A DNA stretch of 17,057 nt from an uncultured Lysobacteraceae bacterium (GTDB lineage Bacteria; Pseudomonadota; Gammaproteobacteria; Xanthomonadales; Rhodanobacteraceae). Positions within the stretch are counted from its first letter, which is position 1; the number at the start of each line of letters is the position of its first letter. The notes beneath the pieces are model-generated. The model did not search any database and was not told the origin of the DNA. It was given only the letters and a program-made list of their open reading frames with translations. Below, in pieces: positions 1 through 5,475 of the stretch. The DNA is taken from NCBI GenBank assembly GCA_946480705.1, contig CAMLLF010000010.1, forward strand, positions 1 to 17,057, given 5' to 3'. A program made the position numbers and the translations under genes.

Positions 1-53
1 GTCACGGTGGCCCGCACATCGATACCGGACGTTCCTGCCGCGAGGTCGCTCAT
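1..53 (-). CDS. 5' end of an unidentified gene, running off the left edge
   Basis: An ATG at 53-51 on the minus strand opens a frame that stays open to position 1 (MSDLAAGTSGIDVRATV). Only 17 residues are visible, so no family can be named. It reads in the same direction as the FHA-GAF gene, whose stop lies 45 bases upstream of this start. No clear Shine-Dalgarno sequence precedes the ATG. A TATCGT hexamer close by at 62-67 (minus strand) could be a -10 element, but this is weak. It may be the first codons of a real downstream gene or a chance frame. Confidence 0.4.
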   Translation of the reverse strand, partial: MSDLAAGTSGIDVRATV

Positions 54-87
54 AAGCGCGCACGATAGCGCAGAACCCCGGGCGTAC

Positions 88-104
88 CGCTAGCAGTCCT
101 AGCG
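88..104. repeat. Short perfect inverted repeat over the FHA-GAF stop codon
   Basis: CGCTAG (88-93) and CTAGCG (99-104) are perfectly complementary around a 5-base loop. The TAG stop of the minus-strand FHA-GAF gene lies in the right arm. A hairpin here could protect or stall the transcript end. No T-run follows on the minus strand, so it is not a convincing intrinsic terminator. Confidence 0.35.
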
Positions 105-992
105 CGGCCGGATTTCGTCCCAGCGCGGTGCGGGAATGCCGGCTTCGCCGGCCGCGTCGAGCAGCGCGTCGACCGCACCGCGCAATTGCGCGGCGGCGAG
201 CGCCGCGCCGGCCTGCTGCGCGACGCCTTCGATGAGTTCGAGGTCGAACTCGGTCAGGAGCGGCCCCGGATTGCGGCTGTCCGCATACACGGCACCGAGC
301 AGTTCGTCGCCGAAGACGACCGGCACGCAGACCACGGCGCGAATGCCGCCGAGCACGACGCTCGGCCGCGCGCCGAGCCAGGGCGAGTCGGACGTATCGC
401 AGCAGATGACGCTGCGCCGCTCGGCCATGCAGCGTTCGAGCGAACCGGCGCTGCCCGCGAACTTGCGATGCGTCAGATCGTCGCGCGCGAGGCCCTGCGC
501 GGCGCGCACGCTCAACGTCTCCGCCGTCGAGCCATACAGCACGAAGCCGCGTTCGAGCTGCGAGAGTTCGAGCACGGCGTCGAGCGTCTGCCGCAACAAG
601 GCATCGACGCCGAGTGCAGGCTGCAACTGCTGCGACAACGCACGCGAGGTCGAGCGGCGAACCTCGGCGAATGCCGCGGCATCGCGCGCGGTTTCCGCGC
701 TCAGCGGTTCGAGCCAGCAATAGACGTCGCCGATCGCAAACCAGGTCGGCGAATTCAGCACCGCCTCGGACACGAGCCGGCCGTCCACGCGCAGCCCGTT
801 CTTGCTGCCCAGATCGGTCAGCCGCCAGGCTTCGCCGTCGGCGGACACCTCGGCGTGATGCCGCGACACCGAACCGTGATCAAGGACGACCTCACAGCCC
901 GGCGCGCGGCCGACGCTGTAGCGCGTGCCGTCGTCGAACACGCGCACGACGACGGCACGATCCGGCGGATAGGCACTGAAGCGCGCCGGCAT
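99..992 (-). CDS. FHA-GAF domain signalling protein
   Basis: The 297-residue protein has two recognisable modules. Residues about 10-95 form a forkhead-associated domain with the expected conserved blocks: SVGR (26-29), SRHHAE (43-48) and DLGSKNG (60-66). These bind phosphothreonine peptides in the family. Residues about 120-268 form a GAF domain, a small-ligand or regulatory sensor fold. There is no signal peptide or membrane segment, so it should be cytoplasmic, and no output domain is visible. The start is well supported by GGAGG four bases before the ATG. It lies 15 bases downstream of the secreted-protein gene and is probably co-transcribed with it. Known FHA-GAF proteins often act with Ser/Thr kinases, but none is present here, so the partner is unknown. 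Domain calls are firm; the biological role is open. Confidence 0.85.
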   Translation of the reverse strand: MPARFSAYPPDRAVVVRVFDDGTRYSVGRAPGCEVVLDHGSVSRHHAEVSADGEAWRLTDLGSKNGLRVDGRLVSEAVLNSPTWFAIGDVYCWLEPLSAETARDAAAFAEVRRSTSRALSQQLQPALGVDALLRQTLDAVLELSQLERGFVLYGSTAETLSVRAAQGLARDDLTHRKFAGSAGSLERCMAERRSVICCDTSDSPWLGARPSVVLGGIRAVVCVPVVFGDELLGAVYADSRNPGPLLTEFDLELIEGVAQQAGAALAAAQLRGAVDALLDAAGEAGIPAPRWDEIRPR

Positions 993-1007
993 GGTCCTCC
1001 GCGATCC

Positions 1008-1925
1008 TCAGGGGCCGCCGTTGAGGCGCGCGATGCTGTAGCGCAGCGAACGCGCGAGGCCGTCGAGGTCGCCCGCATCGTTGACGAGGTCGCGCTGCGA
1101 GCGCCAGACGTTTGCGATGCCCGTGCCCGCCTCCTGGTTCACGCGCAGGATGAACAGATCGATCTGCACCAGCGCCGTCGCGTAGTTCAGCGACAGCAGC
1201 GCGAGCTGCACATTGGTCAGCAGCCCCGCGAGTTCCAGACGCAGCACGTTGCCGAGAATCGCGGCGACGAGACGCAGCTCCAGATCGACGAGCTTGCCGA
1301 GCGCGATGACCGGCAGACCCAGCAGCGTTTCCGCACGCGTGTCGCTGACCATCATGAACTGCGAGAAGCCGCCGCTGCGGCCGCGCCCGCGCACGCTGCC
1401 GTTGGTCACGTCGGCCGTGATGTCGAAGAACGCGCCCGACAGCGGCGCCTTGAACACGCGATACGACGTACCCGGCACGAATACGAGCTCGTGCGTGTGG
1501 ATCTCGAAATCGTAGGCGTTGACGAAACGCAGGTTGCCCTCGCCCGTCTCGCCGGTCTCCATGCCCGAGGCGAAGATGCGCTCGATCGCCGTGGGCTCGA
1601 CCGTGATGAGCACCGGAAACGCCGGATCGACGCTGACGCCCGAAGGCAGCCGCGCCGTGATCGCCGGATCGGTCGGATTGACGAGCTGGGCGGTGAGGTT
1701 CAGTCCGGCGGCCGTGAGGTCGGTCGGCGAGTCGAACGTGATCGTGACTTCGCCGTCATAGGTCTGCAGCCCGCTGACGAGGCTGATGTCGGCATGGGCG
1801 ACATTGCCGTTGATCGTGACGGTGACCTGGGCGAGCGCGGCATTCCACGGCGCCGCGGCGAGCGCGAGCAACAGGAACGACAACCCCAGCCCCCGGCGGG
1901 CGAGTGCGCGCATTGACGCTTTCAT
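1008..1925 (-). CDS. Secreted protein of unknown function (possibly DUF6689-like)
   Basis: The 305-residue protein begins with a clear signal peptide: basic MKASMRALARR, a hydrophobic LGLSFLLLALAAA core, and cleavage near ALAQ-VTV (about residue 33). The start at 1925 is preferred over an ATG 21 bases upstream because AAGGGGG lies 7 bases before it and the peptide then begins as a normal leader. Residues 35-120 look like a beta-rich, Ig-like segment. IFASGMETGETG (118-129) resembles the glycine/acidic motif seen in many xanthomonad exported proteins. Residues 205-265 are unusually leucine-rich and amphipathic, and the C-terminus is helical. From memory it resembles proteins labelled DUF6689, which I cannot check here. 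It is translated just upstream of the FHA-GAF gene. Function unknown. Confidence 0.75.
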   Translation of the reverse strand: MKASMRALARRGLGLSFLLLALAAAPWNAALAQVTVTINGNVAHADISLVSGLQTYDGEVTITFDSPTDLTAAGLNLTAQLVNPTDPAITARLPSGVSVDPAFPVLITVEPTAIERIFASGMETGETGEGNLRFVNAYDFEIHTHELVFVPGTSYRVFKAPLSGAFFDITADVTNGSVRGRGRSGGFSQFMMVSDTRAETLLGLPVIALGKLVDLELRLVAAILGNVLRLELAGLLTNVQLALLSLNYATALVQIDLFILRVNQEAGTGIANVWRSQRDLVNDAGDLDGLARSLRYSIARLNGGP

Positions 1926-2037
1926 CGGTCGCCCCCTTTGCGGCATCGCATCCGTGCCGCTGCGGACTTCGCGGCCAATCTACCGGTGCGTCCGGAACTT
2001 GAACAGCCAGATACGGTGAAGAATGATTGTAGTTCCG

Positions 2038-2769
2038 TCACTTGGGCGAAATTTCCCGACGGACTTGAGGTTTTTCCCGGGTGCCGACCGACGGAGCCAG
2101 TACTGTCGAGTCCGCCAGCACGCGCCAGAGATCATGGCCCGAGGCCCGGTACTTCGCCTCGAACGGCGTCAATGCCGGCGTATCCGGATCGTCGCAGCGA
2201 ACGAGCCGCGACGCGATGCCGGCGAGGGCCAGCGCGACGCCCCACTCCTCCGCATACGTTTTCCAGTTTGTGCGGAGTTCCATCTGTCCACCGCAGGCCA
2301 GCAGCGACGGCAGCACCGGATGTCCGGGCCAGCGCCGCTGCACGTGCTCGGGTTTCGGCCATGGATTCGGATACAGCAGGTACTGCGCGGCGAAGCGCCA
2401 CTGCCGCTGCGCGGCGAGCAGCCAGAAGTCCACGAGGTCGCAACGCACGAGCAGCGCATTGGACGGAACCTCAGGCGCCGAGCGCCGGCCGCTGTCCAGG
2501 CGATGCGCCGACTTGTCGATGCCGATGACGAGCGCTCCGGCGTGCCGCCGCGCGAGCTGCCGCGTGCTCGCGCCGGTGCCGCAGCCCGCGTCGAGCACGC
2601 GCGGACGCGGGTCTCCGTCGACGCGTTCGGCCAGTTCGTCGAACGCGCGGCGCGAGTGTTCGGCGACGGGCCGGCGGAACGGATGATCGAGATGACGCTG
2701 CACCAGCATCGCGAGGCGCGCGTGCACGCCGTTCTGGCGACTGTCGACCGGACGGGAATTCGCGAACAT
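2038..2769 (-). CDS. TrmB-like SAM-dependent methyltransferase
   Basis: The 243-residue cytoplasmic protein is related to tRNA (guanine-N7-)-methyltransferase TrmB. Visible signatures are the SAM-binding LDAGCGTG (59-66), the acidic GIDKS turn (83-87), YPNPWPK (133-139) at the place of TrmB's (F/Y)PDPWPK, an RTNW segment (166-169) and TPFEAKYRASGHDLW (201-215) at the position of the C-terminal T-x-(F/Y)-E motif. The family methylates G46 of tRNA at N7 using SAM. The D-to-N change in PDPWPK and a C-terminal tail of about 28 residues suggest a divergent paralogue rather than the housekeeping TrmB. The protein starts with NSRPVDSRQNGVHARL, which I recall as conserved in this subgroup and which supports the ATG at 2769. 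No good Shine-Dalgarno sequence is seen. It is divergent from metX across 97 bases. Confidence 0.78.
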   Translation of the reverse strand: MFANSRPVDSRQNGVHARLAMLVQRHLDHPFRRPVAEHSRRAFDELAERVDGDPRPRVLDAGCGTGASTRQLARRHAGALVIGIDKSAHRLDSGRRSAPEVPSNALLVRCDLVDFWLLAAQRQWRFAAQYLLYPNPWPKPEHVQRRWPGHPVLPSLLACGGQMELRTNWKTYAEEWGVALALAGIASRLVRCDDPDTPALTPFEAKYRASGHDLWRVLADSTVLAPSVGTREKPQVRREISPK

Positions 2770-2798
2770 CGATAGACCGAAACCCCGTATGACAAGCC

Positions 2799-2827
2799 TT
2801 GGATTGGCCGGGGCATGAGTTTACATT
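2799..2827 (+). promoter_or_regulatory. Possible sigma-70 promoter for metX
   Basis: TTGGAT (2799-2804) and TACATT (2822-2827) are separated by 17 bases and lie 40 bases before the metX start. The -35 match is poor and the -10 moderate. They sit in the 97-base gap between divergent genes, where a promoter is expected. I saw no riboswitch-like structure here. Confidence 0.3.
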
Positions 2828-2866
2828 CGCCGCCTCCGCGCACCGCCGCAGCCTGACGACGACGCC

Positions 2867-3964
2867 ATGGGCGACGCCCGCCGCTATTTCGACCTTGCCA
2901 CGCCGTTTCCGATGAAGCGCGGCGGCCGCCTGCACGCCGCCCGCCTCGCCTACGAGACCTGGGGCGAACTCAGCGCCGCGCGCGACAACGCGATCCTGAT
3001 CTTCACCGGCCTTTCGCCGAGCGCCCACGCCGCGTCCAACGCGGACGACGACACCCCGGGCTGGTGGGAAGACATGCTCGGCCCGGGCAAACACATCGAC
3101 ACGAGCCACTGGTACGTGATCTGCGTGAACACGCTGGGCAGTTGCAAGGGCTCCACGGGTGCCGCGTCGATCGACCCCGCCAGCGGCGAACCCTATCGGC
3201 TGAACTTTCCCGACCTGACCCTCGAGGACGCCGCGAACGCGGCGCACGAACTCGTACGCGGCCTGGGCATCACGCGGCTCGCCTGCCTGCTCGGCAACTC
3301 CATGGGCGGCATGACCGCGCTGGCCTACCTCGCCCTGCATCCGGACAGCGCGCGCAGCCACATCAGCATTTCGACGGCGCCGCAGGCGCAGCCGTTCGCG
3401 ATCGCGATCCGCTCGCTGCAGCGCGAGGCGATCAGGCTCGATCCGCAGTGGAACAACGGTCACTATTCCGACGACCAGTACCCCGAAGCCGGCATGTCGA
3501 TCGCGCGCAAGCTCGGCGTCATCACGTATCGGTCGGCCATGGAGTGGGTCGGGCGCTTCGCGCGCATCCGGCTCGAATCCGACCAGCGCGACGAAGAACC
3601 CTTCGCCGCGGAATTCCAGATCGAGTCCTACCTGATCGGCCACGCGCGCCGCTTCGTGCGCAACTTCGACCCGAACAGCTATCTGTACCTGTCGCGCGCA
3701 AGCGACTGGTTCGACATCGGCGAATACGGCGGCAGCGTCAGCGCCGCGCTCGCGCGCATCCGTCTGCAGCGCGCGCTGGTGATCGGCGTGGAAACCGACA
3801 TCCTGTTCCCGCTGAGCCAGCAGCAGGAAATTGCCGACGGCCTGCGCCAGAGCGGTGCCGAGGTCGATTTCGTCGCGCTCGACAGCCCGCAGGGACACGA
3901 TGCGTTCCTCGTCGACATCACCCGATTCGGTGCCGCCATCGCGCAGTTCCTGGCGCGGCTGTAA
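2867..3964 (+). CDS. metX: MetX-family acyltransferase, probably serine/homoserine O-succinyltransferase
   Basis: The 365-residue alpha/beta-hydrolase-fold enzyme has the full MetX layout. The nucleophile is Ser145 in GNSMGGM (143-149), with Asp311 in ETDILFP and His344 in QGHDAFL completing the triad. MetX enzymes transfer an acyl group from acetyl- or succinyl-CoA to an amino-acid hydroxyl. Most homoserine acetyltransferases carry GGSMGGM and an ALTG-type loop. This one has GNSMGGM and TGLSPSAHA (47-55), which I recall from the xanthomonad enzymes characterised as serine O-succinyltransferases of cysteine synthesis. Substrate and acyl donor are therefore an inference. Length and domain order are complete, with no insertions. 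The next gene, cysteine dioxygenase, starts 31 bases downstream, which also points towards cysteine. A homoserine O-acyltransferase of methionine synthesis is the main alternative. Confidence 0.9.
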   Translation: MGDARRYFDLATPFPMKRGGRLHAARLAYETWGELSAARDNAILIFTGLSPSAHAASNADDDTPGWWEDMLGPGKHIDTSHWYVICVNTLGSCKGSTGAASIDPASGEPYRLNFPDLTLEDAANAAHELVRGLGITRLACLLGNSMGGMTALAYLALHPDSARSHISISTAPQAQPFAIAIRSLQREAIRLDPQWNNGHYSDDQYPEAGMSIARKLGVITYRSAMEWVGRFARIRLESDQRDEEPFAAEFQIESYLIGHARRFVRNFDPNSYLYLSRASDWFDIGEYGGSVSAALARIRLQRALVIGVETDILFPLSQQQEIADGLRQSGAEVDFVALDSPQGHDAFLVDITRFGAAIAQFLARL

Positions 3965-3995
3965 AATCGCCGCGCTATCGCCTACGGACCCCGTC

Positions 3996-4574
3996 ATGCT
4001 GACCCTGCAGTTCCCCGGCGCGCAGCGCCTCGTCGACGCGCTGGACGCCGCCATCTGCCGCGACTGTCCGACCGAAATCACCGATCAACTGCGCCACACC
4101 CTGTGCCGCCTGATTCGCGACCCGGAAGTCCGCCTGCCCGACTGCGTGTTCGAACCCGTCGGCGACCACTACGCCCGACGCGAGCTCTACCGCAGTGACG
4201 AACACGGCTACAGCGTCATCGCCATGACCTGGGGCCCCGGCCAGGGCACGCCGATCCACGACCACGCCGGCATGTGGTGCGTCGAAGGCGTCTGGTACGG
4301 CCTGCTGGAGATCACGCCGTACGAAATGACCGGCAACGAAGAAAACCGCTACCGCTTCGAATCCCGCGGCACCATGATCGCCGGCGCCGGCTCCGCCGGC
4401 AGCCTGATCCCGCCGCACGAGTACCACACCATCTGCAACCCCAGCGACAACGACGTCGCCGTGTCGCTGCACATCTATCGCGGCCCGATGACCTGCTGCA
4501 GCGTGTTCCGCCCGCTGGAAAACTTCTGGTACGAGCGCGACCAGCGGCAGCTGTCGCTGGATCAGACGCACTGA
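3996..4574 (+). CDS. Cysteine dioxygenase (type I, cupin)
   Basis: The 192-residue cytoplasmic non-haem iron enzyme converts cysteine and O2 to cysteine sulfinate. The cupin iron ligands are visible as His88 and His90 in PIHDH and His144 in PPHEYH. The conserved second-sphere pair His159-x-Tyr161 lies in SLHIYRG. Cys95 (GMWCVEG) sits seven residues after the first iron-binding His, the spacing of the cysteine that cross-links to tyrosine in mammalian enzymes. The frame is open upstream into metX, but the ATG at 3996 gives the normal family N-terminus and avoids overlap. The Shine-Dalgarno sequence is weak. The 31-base gap to metX suggests one transcript. A relative acting on another thiol, such as 3-mercaptopropionate dioxygenase, is possible but less likely. 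Confidence 0.88.
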   Translation: MLTLQFPGAQRLVDALDAAICRDCPTEITDQLRHTLCRLIRDPEVRLPDCVFEPVGDHYARRELYRSDEHGYSVIAMTWGPGQGTPIHDHAGMWCVEGVWYGLLEITPYEMTGNEENRYRFESRGTMIAGAGSAGSLIPPHEYHTICNPSDNDVAVSLHIYRGPMTCCSVFRPLENFWYERDQRQLSLDQTH

Positions 4575-4680
4575 GGCGGCCCTGGCGAGCTGGTGGGAGC
4601 TCCCTTCAAGGAGTGAAAGACGACTGCTCGGAACCGCAGATTCTGGTCGCTCCGAACGCCCAACGGGCCGGACGGATATC

Positions 4681-4700
4681 GGCGGGGATGGGCGGGGATG
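4681..4700. repeat. Tandem 10-bp direct repeat
   Basis: GGCGGGGATG occurs twice back to back in the 245-base gap between the cysteine dioxygenase gene and the tRNA. No coding function or binding protein can be assigned, and it may be chance. Confidence 0.4.
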
Positions 4701-4747
4701 GGTTTCGCCGTCCAGTTCGAGCCACGCGCAGCCCACCCGCACGCCGC

Positions 4748-4775
4748 TTCACCCCCGAACACTTTCCGCTATACT
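4748..4775 (+). promoter_or_regulatory. Promoter of the tRNA-Leu gene
   Basis: TTCACC (4748-4753) and TATACT (4770-4775) are separated by 16 bases. They match the sigma-70 consensus at four of six and five of six positions. A GC-rich stretch follows the -10, as expected at stringently controlled stable-RNA promoters. Transcription would begin near 4782, about 38 bases before the mature tRNA. Confidence 0.5.
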
Positions 4776-4819
4776 CGCCGCCCCTACCGCATCGGCTTCC
4801 CCGCCGATGCAACACCAGT

Positions 4820-4906
4820 GCCGGTGTGGCGGAATTGGTAGACGCGGCAGACTCAAAATCTGTTTCTGGCGACAGAGTGGGGGTTCGATTCCCTCCACCG
4901 GCACCA
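4820..4906 (+). tRNA. tRNA-Leu (anticodon CAA)
   Basis: The 87-base tRNA folds fully. The acceptor stem GCCGGTG pairs with CACCGGC (4896-4902), followed by A73 and an encoded CCA (4904-4906). The anticodon stem is GCAGA/TCTGT around the 7-base loop CTCAAAA, giving anticodon CAA, which reads UUG. A long variable arm with a TCTG/CAGA stem (4865-4876) is typical of class II leucine tRNAs. The T arm is GGGGG-TTCGATT-CCCTC. Its 3' end is a classic integration site, and an integrase remnant starts 151 bases downstream. Confidence 0.96.
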
Positions 4907-4910
4907 TCAA

Positions 4911-4936
4911 GACGTTCGACGAAGTCCGAAAACGTC
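4911..4936 (+). other. Weak hairpin just after the tRNA
   Basis: GACGTT (4911-4916) and AACGTC (4931-4936) can pair around a 14-base loop, five bases after the tRNA CCA end. It could help 3' processing or termination, but no T-run follows. It could equally belong to the former integration site. Confidence 0.25.
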
Positions 4937-5000
4937 CTGAAACCTGCGTAAAACCTCACTTTCCTCCTCTTCAATCGTCCACGAGCGTCCGTTCCTGCTC

Positions 5001-5027
5001 GGGGGTAGCCGCGTTCGCGTGGGGGTA
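5001..5027 (+). promoter_or_regulatory. Paired GGGGGTA repeats before the integrase remnant
   Basis: GGGGGTA occurs at 5001-5007 and 5021-5027 in direct orientation, exactly 20 bases (two helical turns) apart. The pair ends 31 bases before the integrase start codon, between the tRNA-derived attachment region and the gene. This spacing and position fit integrase arm-type or autoregulatory binding sites. The assignment is an inference. Confidence 0.4.
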
Positions 5028-5057
5028 AGCTGGGACAGCTGCCTGACGGTTGCCCGC

Positions 5058-5319
5058 ATGCCCCTGACCGACACCAAGGCGCGCAAGACACAGCCTTCCG
5101 ACCGCTCGAGGAAGCTGTTCGATGGCGAAGGTTTATACCTGTTGATAAATCCCAACGGTTCCCGGTAGTGGCGCCCCAAGTACCGTGGCCGGCAGGGAGA
5201 AGCTCCTCAGCCCCGGCGTTTATACCGAGATCTCGCTGAAGGCAGCGCGGGAGCGCCGCGACGAACTGCGCAAGCAACTACAGGCCGGCACAGACCCAGG
5301 CCAGAACCATCGCGCGGAG
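5058..5319 (+). pseudogene. Decayed tyrosine integrase, N-terminal remnant (P4 type)
   Basis: From the ATG at 5058 the translation MPLTDTKARKTQPSDR, then LFDGEGLYLLINPNGSR, matches the N-terminal arm-DNA-binding domain of P4-like phage integrases, which usually reads MPLTD then DGxGLYLxVxPNGSKxWR. Codon 37 is TAG (5166-5168). The match goes on with WRPKYR, then jumps by one reading frame at about 5184 to AGREKLLSPGVYTEISLKAARERRDELRKQ in three-frame alignment. It reaches ADP-like AGTDPGQ near 5305 and homology fades by about 5319. The core-binding and catalytic R-H-R-Y parts, about 300 residues, are missing. The gene is therefore dead by a nonsense codon, a frameshift and a large 3' deletion. 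It lies downstream of tRNA-Leu in the same orientation, the usual position for such an element. Confidence 0.85.
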
Positions 5320-5475
5320 TCCGAGTGTTGCGGGGCGGTGCAGATCATCCGGTACGCGTCGGGCTTTCGATCGTCGCCTGGCGCAAGCGCTTCACAGTGC
5401 GCACGTGCGAAAGCCATCCGGCACATGGCGGCGGTTCTGCCGCGTGGCACCGTCGGCGCATCCAAAAGCCGCCGC
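5320..5475. other. Non-coding junction between integrase scar and receptor gene
   Basis: No gene is supported here. A plus-strand peptide VQIIRYASG near 5340 faintly recalls the RQVFRYAxATGR segment of integrase core domains, so this may be further degraded integrase. The receptor operon ends convergently at 5476, and no clear intrinsic terminator is visible for it. Confidence 0.4.

Noticed and set aside
186..1916. A 576-codon plus-strand frame
   Set aside because: It spans antisense to two separate real genes and their gap; the composition is Arg/Ala/His-rich with no motif.
2471..4081. A 536-codon minus-strand frame
   Set aside because: It is antisense to metX and overlaps the TrmB-like gene out of frame; it has no domain.
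4575..4640. Intrinsic terminator after the cysteine dioxygenase gene
   Set aside because: GGGAGCTCCC and CTCC/GGAG can pair, but the stems are short and no T-run follows.
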